Assembly (NCBI GenBank): GCA_963702755.1
Contig: CAVPDZ010000015.1
Location: 164,288 to 228,287 of the forward strand
Length of the DNA: 64,000 nt
Reading direction: 5' to 3'
DNA from: JAJPKK01 sp963702755
GTDB taxonomy: Bacteria > Pseudomonadota > Alphaproteobacteria > Rhizobiales > Xanthobacteraceae
How positions within the stretch are numbered: position 1 is the first letter of the stretch; each line of letters begins with the position of its first letter. The notes under the pieces are model-generated. The model did not search any database and was not told the origin of the DNA. It saw only the letters and a list, made by a program, of their open reading frames with translations. Shown here piece by piece: positions 57,455 through 64,000 of this stretch. Made by a program: the position numbers and the translations under genes.

Positions 57455-57841
57455 TCAGCCGCGAATTGCTGTGTGAATTGCGGATTGAAGTCGGGCGAGA
57501 TCGTAGGGTTTGTTGAGGAACGCTAGTCCCGTATCGGCCTTGATCCGAGCACGCAAGACATCCTCGGAGTAGCCGGAGGCGACGATGATCGGAAGGTCAG
57601 GCCGCAACATCTTGATCTCGGCGATCAGTTCCTCGCCAGGACGGTCGGGCAGACCTAGATCGACCAGCGCGAACTCGAATTGCGCGCTCTCCGCGCCGAT
57701 GCGATCTAACGCGGCCCGCGCCGAAGATGCTTCGACCACGTCAAATCCGAGTTCGCTCAAGCTGTCGCTCGCCATCATCGCGACGAGGCTCTCATCTTCG
57801 ACGAGAAGAACCTTGCGCGATGCCGCCTCTAGCGTGGACAT
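57455..57841 (-). CDS. Single-domain response regulator
   Basis: A 128-residue receiver domain without an output domain. Acidic pocket VLLVEDESLVAMMASDSLSE, phospho-Asp in FALVDLGLPDRPGEELIAEI, IIVASGYSED (switch Ser) and NKPYDLARLQSAIHTA with the conserved Lys. GAGGTGG lies upstream of the ATG. It is 194 bases downstream of the HWE kinase on the same strand, so it is the likely partner and may buffer or relay phosphate to PhyR. Confidence 0.88.
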   Translation of the reverse strand: MSTLEAASRKVLLVEDESLVAMMASDSLSELGFDVVEASSARAALDRIGAESAQFEFALVDLGLPDRPGEELIAEIKMLRPDLPIIVASGYSEDVLRARIKADTGLAFLNKPYDLARLQSAIHTAIRG

Positions 57842-58034
57842 CTGGCCACCTCGCTTTGCGCCCCGCGATTTGATCGAACGGTAATGACCCGAACCCCTCG
57901 CTGCCATCACGTCGATCTGCAATCGGCAGCATTATTGACCCTTTCGGACCTCGCTGCATGGAAATCTGGGGATACGCCATCAACACTTTGTGTTTGCGAT
58001 GACGCGCAGGTCGCGGAGGCACATCGAATTAGCT

Positions 58035-59471
58035 TCAAATGCCGCTTCGTTCGACAAACCCGACAAGATGCATTGCTGGGATGAGGATATCGCATTGAAC
58101 TCCCGAGGTTGGGAACGACAGTCGTACCCTTCCGCCGATCGCCTGCTCCAAGTTGCGCTCGATGATCATGCTGCCGAAATGTCGCGAGACCGGCTCGTCG
58201 ATCGCGGGGCCGCCGCTTTCAGACCATTTGATTTCGACACCATCGCCTTCTGGCAGCGGTAGCCTGCGCCAAGTAATCGCAATCCTCCCGTTTGAATTCG
58301 ACAGAGCCCCATACCTCCGGGCGTTGGTACCCAACTCGTGCAAGGCCATACCGAGCGCCTGGGCAGCGTCAGGCTTCAACAAGACAGTAGGCCCCTCGAT
58401 ACCTACGTGCGCGGCCCGTTCGTCAGTGAAAGGTTGAAGCTGCAGTTTCATCAACCCCTCAAGCGAGGCGCCGTGCCAACCTTCCTCGATCAGCACGTCA
58501 TGTGACGTCGCAAGCCCCTGAAGGCGGGCGTCGAATTGCGCCACGAAGGCTTCGATCGAATTGGAGCGGCGCGCGGTTTGGCGCGCCATTGCTTGGATTA
58601 CAGCCAGCAGATTTTTCGACCGATGCGTCAATTCGCGCATGAGGAGACGCAAATGGGCCTCGTCGTCCTTGCGTTTGGTGATATCGACGGCGGCACCGAT
58701 AAGACCCGTAACTTCGCCGGTAACGGCGCGCAGAGGTTCGATGTGGAGGTCGAACCAGCGAACCGCTCCGCCTTTGAACCCGACTCCGATTTCGCCATCT
58801 TTGGGAGTGCCACTCTCCAGGCACTCCCGCTTGAACGCGGCTACCTCGGCACCACCGGGTTCGTTCAAGATGTCATCGTCGGTATGCCCGATGATTTCAT
58901 CGACGGTGAGGTCGCCGACCGGATGACTGATCGAGATGTAGCGAAGATCGCGATCCTGGGTGAAGACGGTTATGTTTGAGCCGCGCATAGCAAGCTCGTA
59001 ACGTTGCAACATGGTCTGAAGTTCGTCGCTTAAGCGACGTTGCTCGTTCTCCAGCAAGCGGACCCGCGTCAGCTCGACCGCGGAGCAGCAAATCCCTTCG
59101 ACGACGTTGTCATGGCCGAACATCGGCTCGACGTGAAGCGCGTACACTGCCGCGCCGTCAGGCGTTACCAACGAGACTTCGCAGTCCGCCGGCTTGCCGC
59201 TAGCAATCACGTTACGTTTGGCGGCGATCACAGTGTCCCGTTCGGTCGATGGGAGGATCTGTTCATCGGTACGCCCGATTAGCTGTTTGGCTCCTTCGTT
59301 TGAGCTGATCACCGACCGATATCGCAAATCACGGTCCTGGAAGAATATGTGGATGTTCGACTGGCGTAGCGCGGTCGCGACACGCACGGATTCCGCTGCG
59401 AGTTCTCGGGTGCGTTCTTTGACGCGCCGGTCGATGGTCGTTCCCAGCACCCATTCCAGCAGGGCCGTCAT
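58035..59471 (-). CDS. PAS-PAS HWE/HisKA_2 sensor histidine kinase
   Basis: A 478-residue soluble kinase. Two PAS domains of similar sequence (IHIFFQDRDLRYRSVIS and ITVFTQDRDLRYISISH, the second ending GLIGAAVDITKRKDDEAHLR) sense a signal, possibly light, redox or a ligand. The HWE/HisKA_2 phosphoacceptor is MRELTHRSKNLLAVIQAMAR with His at about residue 283; the ATPase domain has MALHELGTNARRYGALSNSN and the W-x-E motif IKWSESGGP. This kinase type, next to a single-domain regulator and 1.5 kb from phyR, probably feeds the general stress response. Start supported by AGGAG. Confidence 0.9.
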   Translation of the reverse strand: MTALLEWVLGTTIDRRVKERTRELAAESVRVATALRQSNIHIFFQDRDLRYRSVISSNEGAKQLIGRTDEQILPSTERDTVIAAKRNVIASGKPADCEVSLVTPDGAAVYALHVEPMFGHDNVVEGICCSAVELTRVRLLENEQRRLSDELQTMLQRYELAMRGSNITVFTQDRDLRYISISHPVGDLTVDEIIGHTDDDILNEPGGAEVAAFKRECLESGTPKDGEIGVGFKGGAVRWFDLHIEPLRAVTGEVTGLIGAAVDITKRKDDEAHLRLLMRELTHRSKNLLAVIQAMARQTARRSNSIEAFVAQFDARLQGLATSHDVLIEEGWHGASLEGLMKLQLQPFTDERAAHVGIEGPTVLLKPDAAQALGMALHELGTNARRYGALSNSNGRIAITWRRLPLPEGDGVEIKWSESGGPAIDEPVSRHFGSMIIERNLEQAIGGRVRLSFPTSGVQCDILIPAMHLVGFVERSGI

Positions 59472-59810
59472 GAAGGAACTCCTCGCGACGCGGCAAGGCC
59501 GCGCCGATCGGGGGAACTGCCCCGTCGGCGGCGATTCATTGTCCGCGTTCAATATTCAAAAGAATGCCCCAATCCCGGGTTCCCGCGGTTAACACCGGCT
59601 TTCGGCCATCTGGGCGGCTGGCTTAGCCCTCAAGTTTAAAACATCATTTAAATTCGAATGTTTCATATAGTGGTTCCGTTGGGATGCCACGGAGTGATCC
59701 GCTCAACGGAACAAGAATTTCAGGGGCGGTCGGAACCACTTCAAAGCTCGCGAATTGTCTGTGCGACCGGCCGCCTTCCCCCCTCCCCCCGCGCGCGGTC
59801 GGCCATAAAG

Positions 59811-59852
59811 AGGCGCAACCGGCAATTTCGTCGGTTGCGCTTCTTCTTTTTG
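59811..59852 (+). terminator. Intrinsic terminator with no upstream gene
   Basis: GAGGCGCAACCG (59811-59822) pairs with CGGTTGCGCTTC (59833-59844), followed by TTCTTTTT. The hairpin is strong. The nearest plus-strand gene ahead of it is at 54.8 kb, so it may end a small RNA or antisense transcript. Confidence 0.55.
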
Positions 59853-59874
59853 GGATGCGCTTTTTGGGATGCCG
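59847..59874. repeat. 14-base tandem repeat
   Basis: CTTTTTGGGATGCG at 59847-59860 is followed directly by CTTTTTGGGATGCC. A local duplication after the terminator hairpin. Confidence 0.7.
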
Positions 59875-59939
59875 TACGCGGTGTCAGAGGCTGCGGCCCA
59901 TCGAATTTCGGGATTGTCCCTTGTACGTCCTCAGGCACA

Positions 59940-59965
59940 GGAACTTTCACAGTCCGCGCGGTGTT
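59940..59965 (+). promoter_or_regulatory. Possible EcfG-type promoter of csbD
   Basis: GGAAC at 59940-59944, then 17 bases and TGTT at 59962-59965. One mismatch in the -10 part. CsbD-family genes are usual EcfG targets and this one lies beside phyR, so the site is credible but weak. Confidence 0.4.
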
Positions 59966-60000
59966 TCCAGCAGGATCAGCAAACAAAAGGGAGACGCTGA

Positions 60001-60201
60001 ATGAATTGGGACCGTGTTGAAGGTAACTGGAAGCAGGTCAAGGGCACGGTGCAGCAGAAATGGGGTAAGCTCACGAGCGACGACCTCGATGTTATCCAGG
60101 GTAAGCGAACGGAACTCGCCGGCCGTCTGCAGGAGCGTTATGGAATTGCCCAAGATGAAGCCGAGCGGCAGATCGATGCTTGGCTTAAAACTGTCAACTG
60201 A
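60001..60201 (+). CDS. CsbD family stress-response protein
   Basis: A 66-residue CsbD-like protein: MNWDRVEGNWKQVKGTVQQK, KWGKLTSDDLDVIQGKRTEL and QERYGIAQDEAERQIDAWLK are the three family helices. Such proteins are strongly induced by general stress sigma factors (SigB in Bacillus, EcfG in alphaproteobacteria). Followed by a strong terminator, so monocistronic. Molecular role unknown. Confidence 0.92.
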   Translation: MNWDRVEGNWKQVKGTVQQKWGKLTSDDLDVIQGKRTELAGRLQERYGIAQDEAERQIDAWLKTVN

Positions 60202-60219
60202 CTGACCTGAGGACACAAG

Positions 60220-60259
60220 AAAGGCGGTCGAACGGCAATGCCGATCGACCGCCTTTTTT
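60220..60259 (+). terminator. Intrinsic terminator after csbD
   Basis: Stem arms AAAGGCGGTCGA and TCGACCGCCTTT around a 13-base loop, ending in a run of T. About 20 bases after the csbD stop and ahead of the convergent phyR end, so it may also serve phyR. Confidence 0.8.
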
Positions 60260-60291
60260 GTCGAAGTCTAGCGAAACAACAGACGGTGTAT

Positions 60292-61096
60292 TCAGCCGAC
60301 GGCCTGCCGTTTTCTCCTGACAGCGTTGCGCTCGAAAAATAGCGCTTGGCTCACCAATGCCGAGACGGTGGACGGTTGGTAGGGCTTCGAAATCAGGAAG
60401 GCCGGCTCGGGACGTTCACCGGTCAGGAAGCGCTCGGGATATGCGGTGATGAAGATGACCGGCACTTCAAACGAGTTGATGAGGTCGTTCACGGCATCAA
60501 GCCCAGAGCTGCCGTCTGCGAGCTGGATATCGGCCAGGATTAATCCAGGGCGATGATTTCTGGCGAGGGCTGATGGCTTCCGCGCGTGTTCGCGCAACGC
60601 CGATGACCCTATGCCCCAGATTGGTGACCAGATCCTCCAGATCGAGCGCGATCAGGACCTCATCCTCGATGATCAAAATGTCCGTCGCAATCTGCGCGGC
60701 GAGTTCACGGCCTGACTCCTCGACGAGATTTTTGAGCGTTTCGCGATCCACATCGAGGATCGTGGCGGCGTCTTCTTCCGAAAATCCCTCGACCGAGACG
60801 AGCAGGAAGGCCTGCCGGGGCCGCGGCGTTACATGGCCGAGATGCCGTTCGGCCGGCACTAGATTGACTACGCGATCGGCAGCATCATTGACCGAGAGCG
60901 AATTCCAGATTGCGGAGAACAGCCGAAACAGCGATACCCGCGGATTGGGTGAAGTCTCGAGCAGGGTAGGGTCTTTGACCAGCGCCTCGAGCGTCGCGGC
61001 CACGTAAGCATCTCCGGACGCTTGATTTCCCGTCAGTGCACGGGCGTACCGACGCAAATAGGGTACATGTTGGGCAACGATCTGAGATTTCGGCAT
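60292..61096 (-). CDS. phyR: PhyR general stress response regulator (sigma-like plus receiver domains), frameshifted
   Basis: Anti-anti-sigma factor: an EcfG-like sigma domain at the N-terminus (residues about 1-140; QIVAQHVPYLRRYARALTGN, GFSEEDAATILDVDRETLKN) joined to a C-terminal receiver (LIIEDEVLIALDLEDLV; phospho-Asp in GLILADIQLADGSSG; FLISKPYQPSTV). When phosphorylated it captures NepR and frees EcfG. One extra base at about 60575 breaks the frame inside the receiver; corrected length is 267 residues, the norm. GGGAGGA ahead of the ATG pair. Its own EcfG promoter lies upstream. Confidence 0.93.
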
Positions 61097-61150
61097 CATA
61101 TTCCTCCCCGCACGGGCATAAGGACGATGTGCGGTGCGACCGCCCCGATT

Positions 61151-61175
61151 AACGCGCTGCTGCAAAAAAAGTTCC
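61151..61175 (-). promoter_or_regulatory. EcfG-type promoter of phyR
   Basis: On the minus strand GGAAC (61175-61171), a 16-base spacer and CGTT (61154-61151), an exact consensus match. It faces phyR about 55 bases away. Autoregulation of phyR by EcfG is known in alphaproteobacteria. Confidence 0.82.
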
Positions 61176-61182
61176 GGGCCAT

Positions 61183-61207
61183 GGAACTGATTGGAGGTCC
61201 TTACGTT
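61183..61207 (+). promoter_or_regulatory. EcfG-type promoter of nepR-ecfG
   Basis: GGAAC (61183-61187), a 16-base spacer and CGTT (61204-61207) on the plus strand. It starts 8 bases from the divergent phyR promoter, so the two -35 parts are back to back. nepR starts at 61277. Confidence 0.82.
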
Positions 61208-61276
61208 GTCGGTGATTACGGAGGGAACCGCGATGCTTGGCACGAATTAAGGCTTCAAGGGGCAGGAACGAGAATC

Positions 61277-61516
61277 ATGACCACAAACAAGGCATCACGG
61301 CAACGCACACCGATGGACATGAAGGACCCCGGGACGAAGCGCCCGGCAAAGCTCAGCACCGATATCAAATCCAAGATCGGATTTCAGCTGCGGCAGATGT
61401 ACGACGAGTACCTGTCGCAGGGGGTGCCATCGCGGCTGGCAGAAATTCTACGTGAGCTCGACGACGGGCAAGAACAGCCGACAGAGGCTTCAAACCAGGA
61501 GGATCGCACGCAATGA
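61277..61516 (+). CDS. nepR: Anti-sigma factor NepR
   Basis: A 79-residue protein that binds and inhibits EcfG until PhyR-P removes it. The conserved helix region is IKSKIGFQLRQMYDEYLSQG followed by VPSRLAEILRELDD, with a disordered N-terminus (TTNKASRQRTPMDMKDPGTK). ATG at 61277 follows AGGA; the longer upstream reading frame is not supported. Its stop overlaps the ecfG start by ATGA. Confidence 0.92.
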   Translation: MTTNKASRQRTPMDMKDPGTKRPAKLSTDIKSKIGFQLRQMYDEYLSQGVPSRLAEILRELDDGQEQPTEASNQEDRTQ

Positions 61517-62075
61517 ATCCTCCCAAACCCATACGCGAGGTCATGCTCGCGGCGGTCCCTAGTCTTCGGGCTTTCGCGATTTCGTTGTGCGGCAATGTCG
61601 ATCGCGCGGACGATCTCGTGCAAGAAACCCTACTGCGCGCCTGGGCGAACCGTAAGTCGTTCGAGCCGGGACCAACATGTCCGCATGGCTGTTCACCATC
61701 TTGCGCAACCTGTTTCGCTCCGAGTATCGCAAGCGCCGTCGCGAAGTTGAGGATGCGGATGGCTCCTATGCGGAATTGCTGGTGTCTGTGCCTGAGCAGG
61801 GCAGCCATCTGGAAGTGGCGGAGTTCCGCAAGGCGCTTAAATTGCTTCCACCCGAGCAGCGCGAGTCGCTGATACTCGTGGGCGCCTCGGGATGCTCCTA
61901 CGAGGAGGCAGCACAGATCTGCGGTTGCGCTGTTGGCACCATCAAGAGCCGAGTCAACCGTGCCCGCAGCCGGCTTGCTGAAATCCTTGCCATCGAGGAT
62001 GCCAACGACTTTGGGCCTGACGTGAAGAGCCGTGCTGTTGCCAATTCCGACGTGACGTGGCGGCGTTCGGGCTGA
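61513..62075 (+). CDS. ecfG: ECF sigma factor EcfG, frameshifted
   Basis: General stress sigma factor. Sigma-2 region: REVMLAAVPSLRAFAISLCG and DRADDLVQETLLRAWANRKS. A single base seems missing at about 61670 (between RKSFEPG and TNMSAWLFTILRNLFRSEYR); the remaining sigma-2/sigma-4 parts are YRKRRREVEDADGSYAELLV, LKLLPPEQRESLILVGASGC and GCAVGTIKSRVNRARSRLAE, with helix-turn-helix. Corrected length 187 residues, normal for the family. Cotranscribed with nepR. Confidence 0.92.
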
Positions 62076-62118
62076 GGCTCGAAACGGCGTCGAGCCAGGG
62101 ACCGGCCCGCGGCGCTAG

Positions 62119-62721
62119 CTACTTCGGACAAGCTGCCCCGGTTTCGACCCAGGCTGCGACCAGCGCGCCTGCCTCCTTCTGCGTGCCCGGCGCCGGCTGC
62201 CGTCCAAATCCCGGTGCCCAGGCCCAGCCGACCAGCGTGTCCATGCCGATGTGGTGAACGAGGTCGTCGAGTGATCGGCCGCCGTTGCGGCTCGGGTCCT
62301 TGATCTGATTGCAGATTTCACCGAGCGTCTTGCCTTCCCATGCCATTTCGCGCGGCGCGAGGTGCCACTCCGGATGACCGGGCACGCGGCCGGGATCGAA
62401 GTTCGCCTGCTGGTGACAGATATCGCAGCGCATGGCCGCGAGCCCATGGCCGTCTGCGCCTCGCTCGACCGGCGGCTGATGGAGACGTCCGAGTTCGCCT
62501 TGGCGGGGATGATCGCCGGCGGGGTGGCAGTTGACGCAGCGCGGATGGCTCAGCACTTTGCCAAGCTCGGTAAACATTGCAGCCGATCGCTTTGCTTTGT
62601 CTGCGATCGCAGCGAAGCTTTCCGGCGCTGCGAGGGTTTCTGATCGGCCGTCGGTCAGAGCCGATGCGCTCAGCATGCTCATCATGAGGGCTGAGCTCGC
62701 CACAAGGACGCGCGCTTTCAT
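62119..62721 (-). CDS. Cytochrome-c-like partner of isoquinoline 1-oxidoreductase
   Basis: A 200-residue exported protein (signal VLVASSALMMSMLSASAL) with two CxxCH haem motifs, HPRCVNCHPAGDHPRQG and MRCDICHQQANFDPG, and a conserved end MAWEGKTLGEICNQIKDPSR, HHIGMDTLVGWAWAPGFGRQ. This is the protein often annotated isoquinoline 1-oxidoreductase subunit that lies beside IorAB in rhizobia. It probably accepts electrons from the molybdoenzyme in the periplasm. GGGGAGG precedes the ATG at 62721. Confidence 0.82.
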   Translation of the reverse strand: MKARVLVASSALMMSMLSASALTDGRSETLAAPESFAAIADKAKRSAAMFTELGKVLSHPRCVNCHPAGDHPRQGELGRLHQPPVERGADGHGLAAMRCDICHQQANFDPGRVPGHPEWHLAPREMAWEGKTLGEICNQIKDPSRNGGRSLDDLVHHIGMDTLVGWAWAPGFGRQPAPGTQKEAGALVAAWVETGAACPK

Positions 62722-62783
62722 TTTTTGAGTGCCTCCCCGAATCGATGGCGCGTTGCTAGGGCCTCGCAGCACACACGCGGTCG

Positions 62784-63322
62784 CTAATTGTTGTGACCAC
62801 TCATTGCGATGAGGTAGCGCTCCGGCTTGGCGAGCACGACGTCGCGCACGGCCTCGTGATATTTGATGTAGCCGGTACAGCGACACAGATGACCGTCGAG
62901 CGCTTCGGAAATGGTCTTCTCGAGATCGGCGCGCGCCACCGGTTTCCGTGCCAGACGCTCGAGCAACACCTGGCCTTCATTGAGAAAACCTGCGGTGCAG
63001 TAGCCGCATTGAAACGCAAAATGGTCGATGAACGCTTTCTGCAATGCAGTGAGCTCGCCATCCTTGGCATGACCTTCGATGGTGCGGATGGACTTGCCGT
63101 TGAAGCTCACCGCCGGAACGACGCAGGTCGGGCTGGTGTGACTCGTGTCCCGTCCGGGCCATCGACAATGACCGCACAGCTCAGGCATTGAGCGGCACCG
63201 CAGCCGAATTTGGTGCCGGTCAACCCGAGAACCTCGCGCAGGAAATCGTTCATTGTCAGTTCGTCGCGCACGTCCATGGGACCGTGAGCATGGCCGTTGA
63301 TCGTGAGGCTGAGTGTTGTCAC
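62784..63322 (-). CDS. iorA: (2Fe-2S)-binding subunit of an isoquinoline/aldehyde oxidoreductase, frameshifted
   Basis: Small iron-sulfur subunit of the xanthine dehydrogenase family. The plant-type ferredoxin motif is TGTKFGCGAAQCLSCAV and the second cluster is FQCGYCTAGFLNEGQ with LCRCTGYIKYH. A missing base at about 63150 breaks the frame in DGPDGDTSHTSPTCVVPAVS; corrected length is 179 residues. The GTG start overlaps the stop of the large subunit. Electrons pass from the molybdenum site through these clusters to the cytochrome-like partner. Confidence 0.87.
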
Positions 63323-64000
63323 GACAGCACCCCCTTGAGCATGCTTTGAGTGACCGGCAATGAGTAGAAGCGGTGGCCGGTGGCATCGAAGATGGCGTTC
63401 AGCAGCGCCGGAACGACCGGGATCATCACCACTTCCGCCATTCCTTTCGGCGCCTCGTGCGCGAGTGCCGGCAGGATCTCGATCTTGAGATCGTGCAAGG
63501 GCAGGTCCGATCCGCGCGCGATCAGATATTGGCCAAGATTCCATTCGCCGTTGCCTGGGCCGCCTTCGTAAGGCGGCAGCGACTCGAGCAGTGCATAGCC
63601 AACGCCCATCGCGAAGCCGCCCTGCGACTGGCCTAGCACGACCTCAGGCACGAGCGCTTCGCCGCATTCGAAGACGCTGTAGGCGTCCGCGATCCGCAGC
63701 TTGCCAGTTGAGCGCTCGATCTCAACGCGCACGAGTGTGCCGCAGAGGGACGTAAAGGCCGTCCCGATACGGTTGTAGTCGGTCGGCGGAAACTTCACCT
63801 TGGTGCGATCGAGGCGCACGAATTTGCCGGCACCATTGCGGAGAGCAAGTGCGTCGATATCGCCGGACCATTCACGGTTTTCGATCGCGAAGGCGGCGTG
63901 TGACCACGACCATCGCGAGAAGCTGTGAGCCATCGCGCCGGTGACGCCCTTGCGTGCGTGAGCCTTCGCCGCCAAAGTCGGCAGTGCGAGGGGGGGAAGC
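63319..64000 (-). CDS. iorB: Molybdopterin-binding large subunit of an isoquinoline/aldehyde oxidoreductase, partial
   Basis: C-terminal 226 residues of a large molybdoenzyme subunit; the gene continues past the right edge. Features: GIHSFSRWSWSH-like family end of the cofactor domain, RIGTAFTSLCGTLVRVEIER, RIADAYSVFECGEALVPEVV, GQSQGGFAMGVGYALLESLP and GMAEVVMIPVVPALLNAIFD. The final part contains the conserved Glu (PKGMAEVV) that acts as catalytic base in this superfamily. Start and molybdenum-ligand N-domain are outside the window. Confidence 0.85.
   Translation of the reverse strand, partial: LPPLALPTLAAKAHARKGVTGAMAHSFSRWSWSHAAFAIENREWSGDIDALALRNGAGKFVRLDRTKVKFPPTDYNRIGTAFTSLCGTLVRVEIERSTGKLRIADAYSVFECGEALVPEVVLGQSQGGFAMGVGYALLESLPPYEGGPGNGEWNLGQYLIARGSDLPLHDLKIEILPALAHEAPKGMAEVVMIPVVPALLNAIFDATGHRFYSLPVTQSMLKGVLS

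Larger units (their letters stand above)
59472..60000. other. Divergent intergenic region with an orphan terminator
   Basis: Holds the promoters of the kinase (minus) and csbD (plus). A hairpin terminator at 59811-59852 on the plus strand has no gene in front of it, so a small transcript may end there. A 14-base tandem repeat follows. No protein gene is credible. Confidence 0.45.

Overview
The window is high-GC chromosomal DNA from an alphaproteobacterium, most likely a Hyphomicrobiales (Rhizobiales) relative near the Bradyrhizobiaceae/Xanthobacteraceae. The evidence is a complete PhyR-NepR-EcfG general stress response locus, HWE/HisKA_2 sensor kinases, a Bug-type periplasmic receptor, a DUF3551 protein, Omp31-like beta-barrel proteins with the usual start after the signal peptide, and an isoquinoline 1-oxidoreductase-type molybdoenzyme with its cytochrome-like partner. 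I see no tRNA, rRNA, CRISPR array, phage or insertion sequence.

Layout. 0-8 kb: a DUF883-like gene end, a zinc-ribbon protein, a trehalose operon (otsB - GH15 glycosidase - otsA, minus strand), a sensory-rhodopsin-transducer-like protein, a glucose dehydrogenase and a GAF-HWE histidine kinase. 8.5-18.3 kb: a hydrolase-like exported protein, then a cluster of five related exported proteins of unknown function (two minus, three plus, transcribed divergently) that runs into a DctPQM-type TRAP transporter. 18.7-24.3 kb: HupE/UreJ, a sugar-type binding protein, a tandem pair of NMT1-like binding proteins, a 2-haloacid dehalogenase and a UDP-glucuronate decarboxylase. 24.3-31.7 kb: outer membrane proteins, DUF1614, a lone ferredoxin oxidoreductase beta subunit, and a TPP-riboswitch-controlled thiOSGE operon. 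31.7-42.6 kb: small exported proteins, a Bug receptor with an amidohydrolase, a 1060-residue low-complexity charged repeat protein, pssA, an orphan ureE with a His-rich tail. 42.7-49.6 kb: mmsA, a TPP enzyme, rhodanese, GST, beta-propeller. 50-57.3 kb: motAB, kup, a polyamine-type binding protein, a UbiD decarboxylase. 57.4-62.1 kb: response regulator, PAS-HWE kinase, csbD, phyR, nepR-ecfG. 62.1-64 kb: iorA/iorB and cytochrome partner, running off the end.

How it works together. The general stress response is the best-supported theme. Two perfect GGAAC-N16-CGTT elements lie back to back between phyR and nepR. The same element occurs on the minus strand ahead of the otsB-GH15-otsA operon, and a GGAAC-N17-CGTT element lies ahead of the GAF-HWE kinase. 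This links trehalose synthesis and a sensor kinase 55 kb away to EcfG.

Caution on sequence quality. Eighteen genes are interrupted by single-base frameshifts. By my count 21 are +1 insertions and 2 are -1 deletions, and removing them restores family-typical lengths. Two further genes carry in-frame stops. This looks like a sequencing or assembly error profile and not gene decay, so I annotate these as single genes and give the position of each break.
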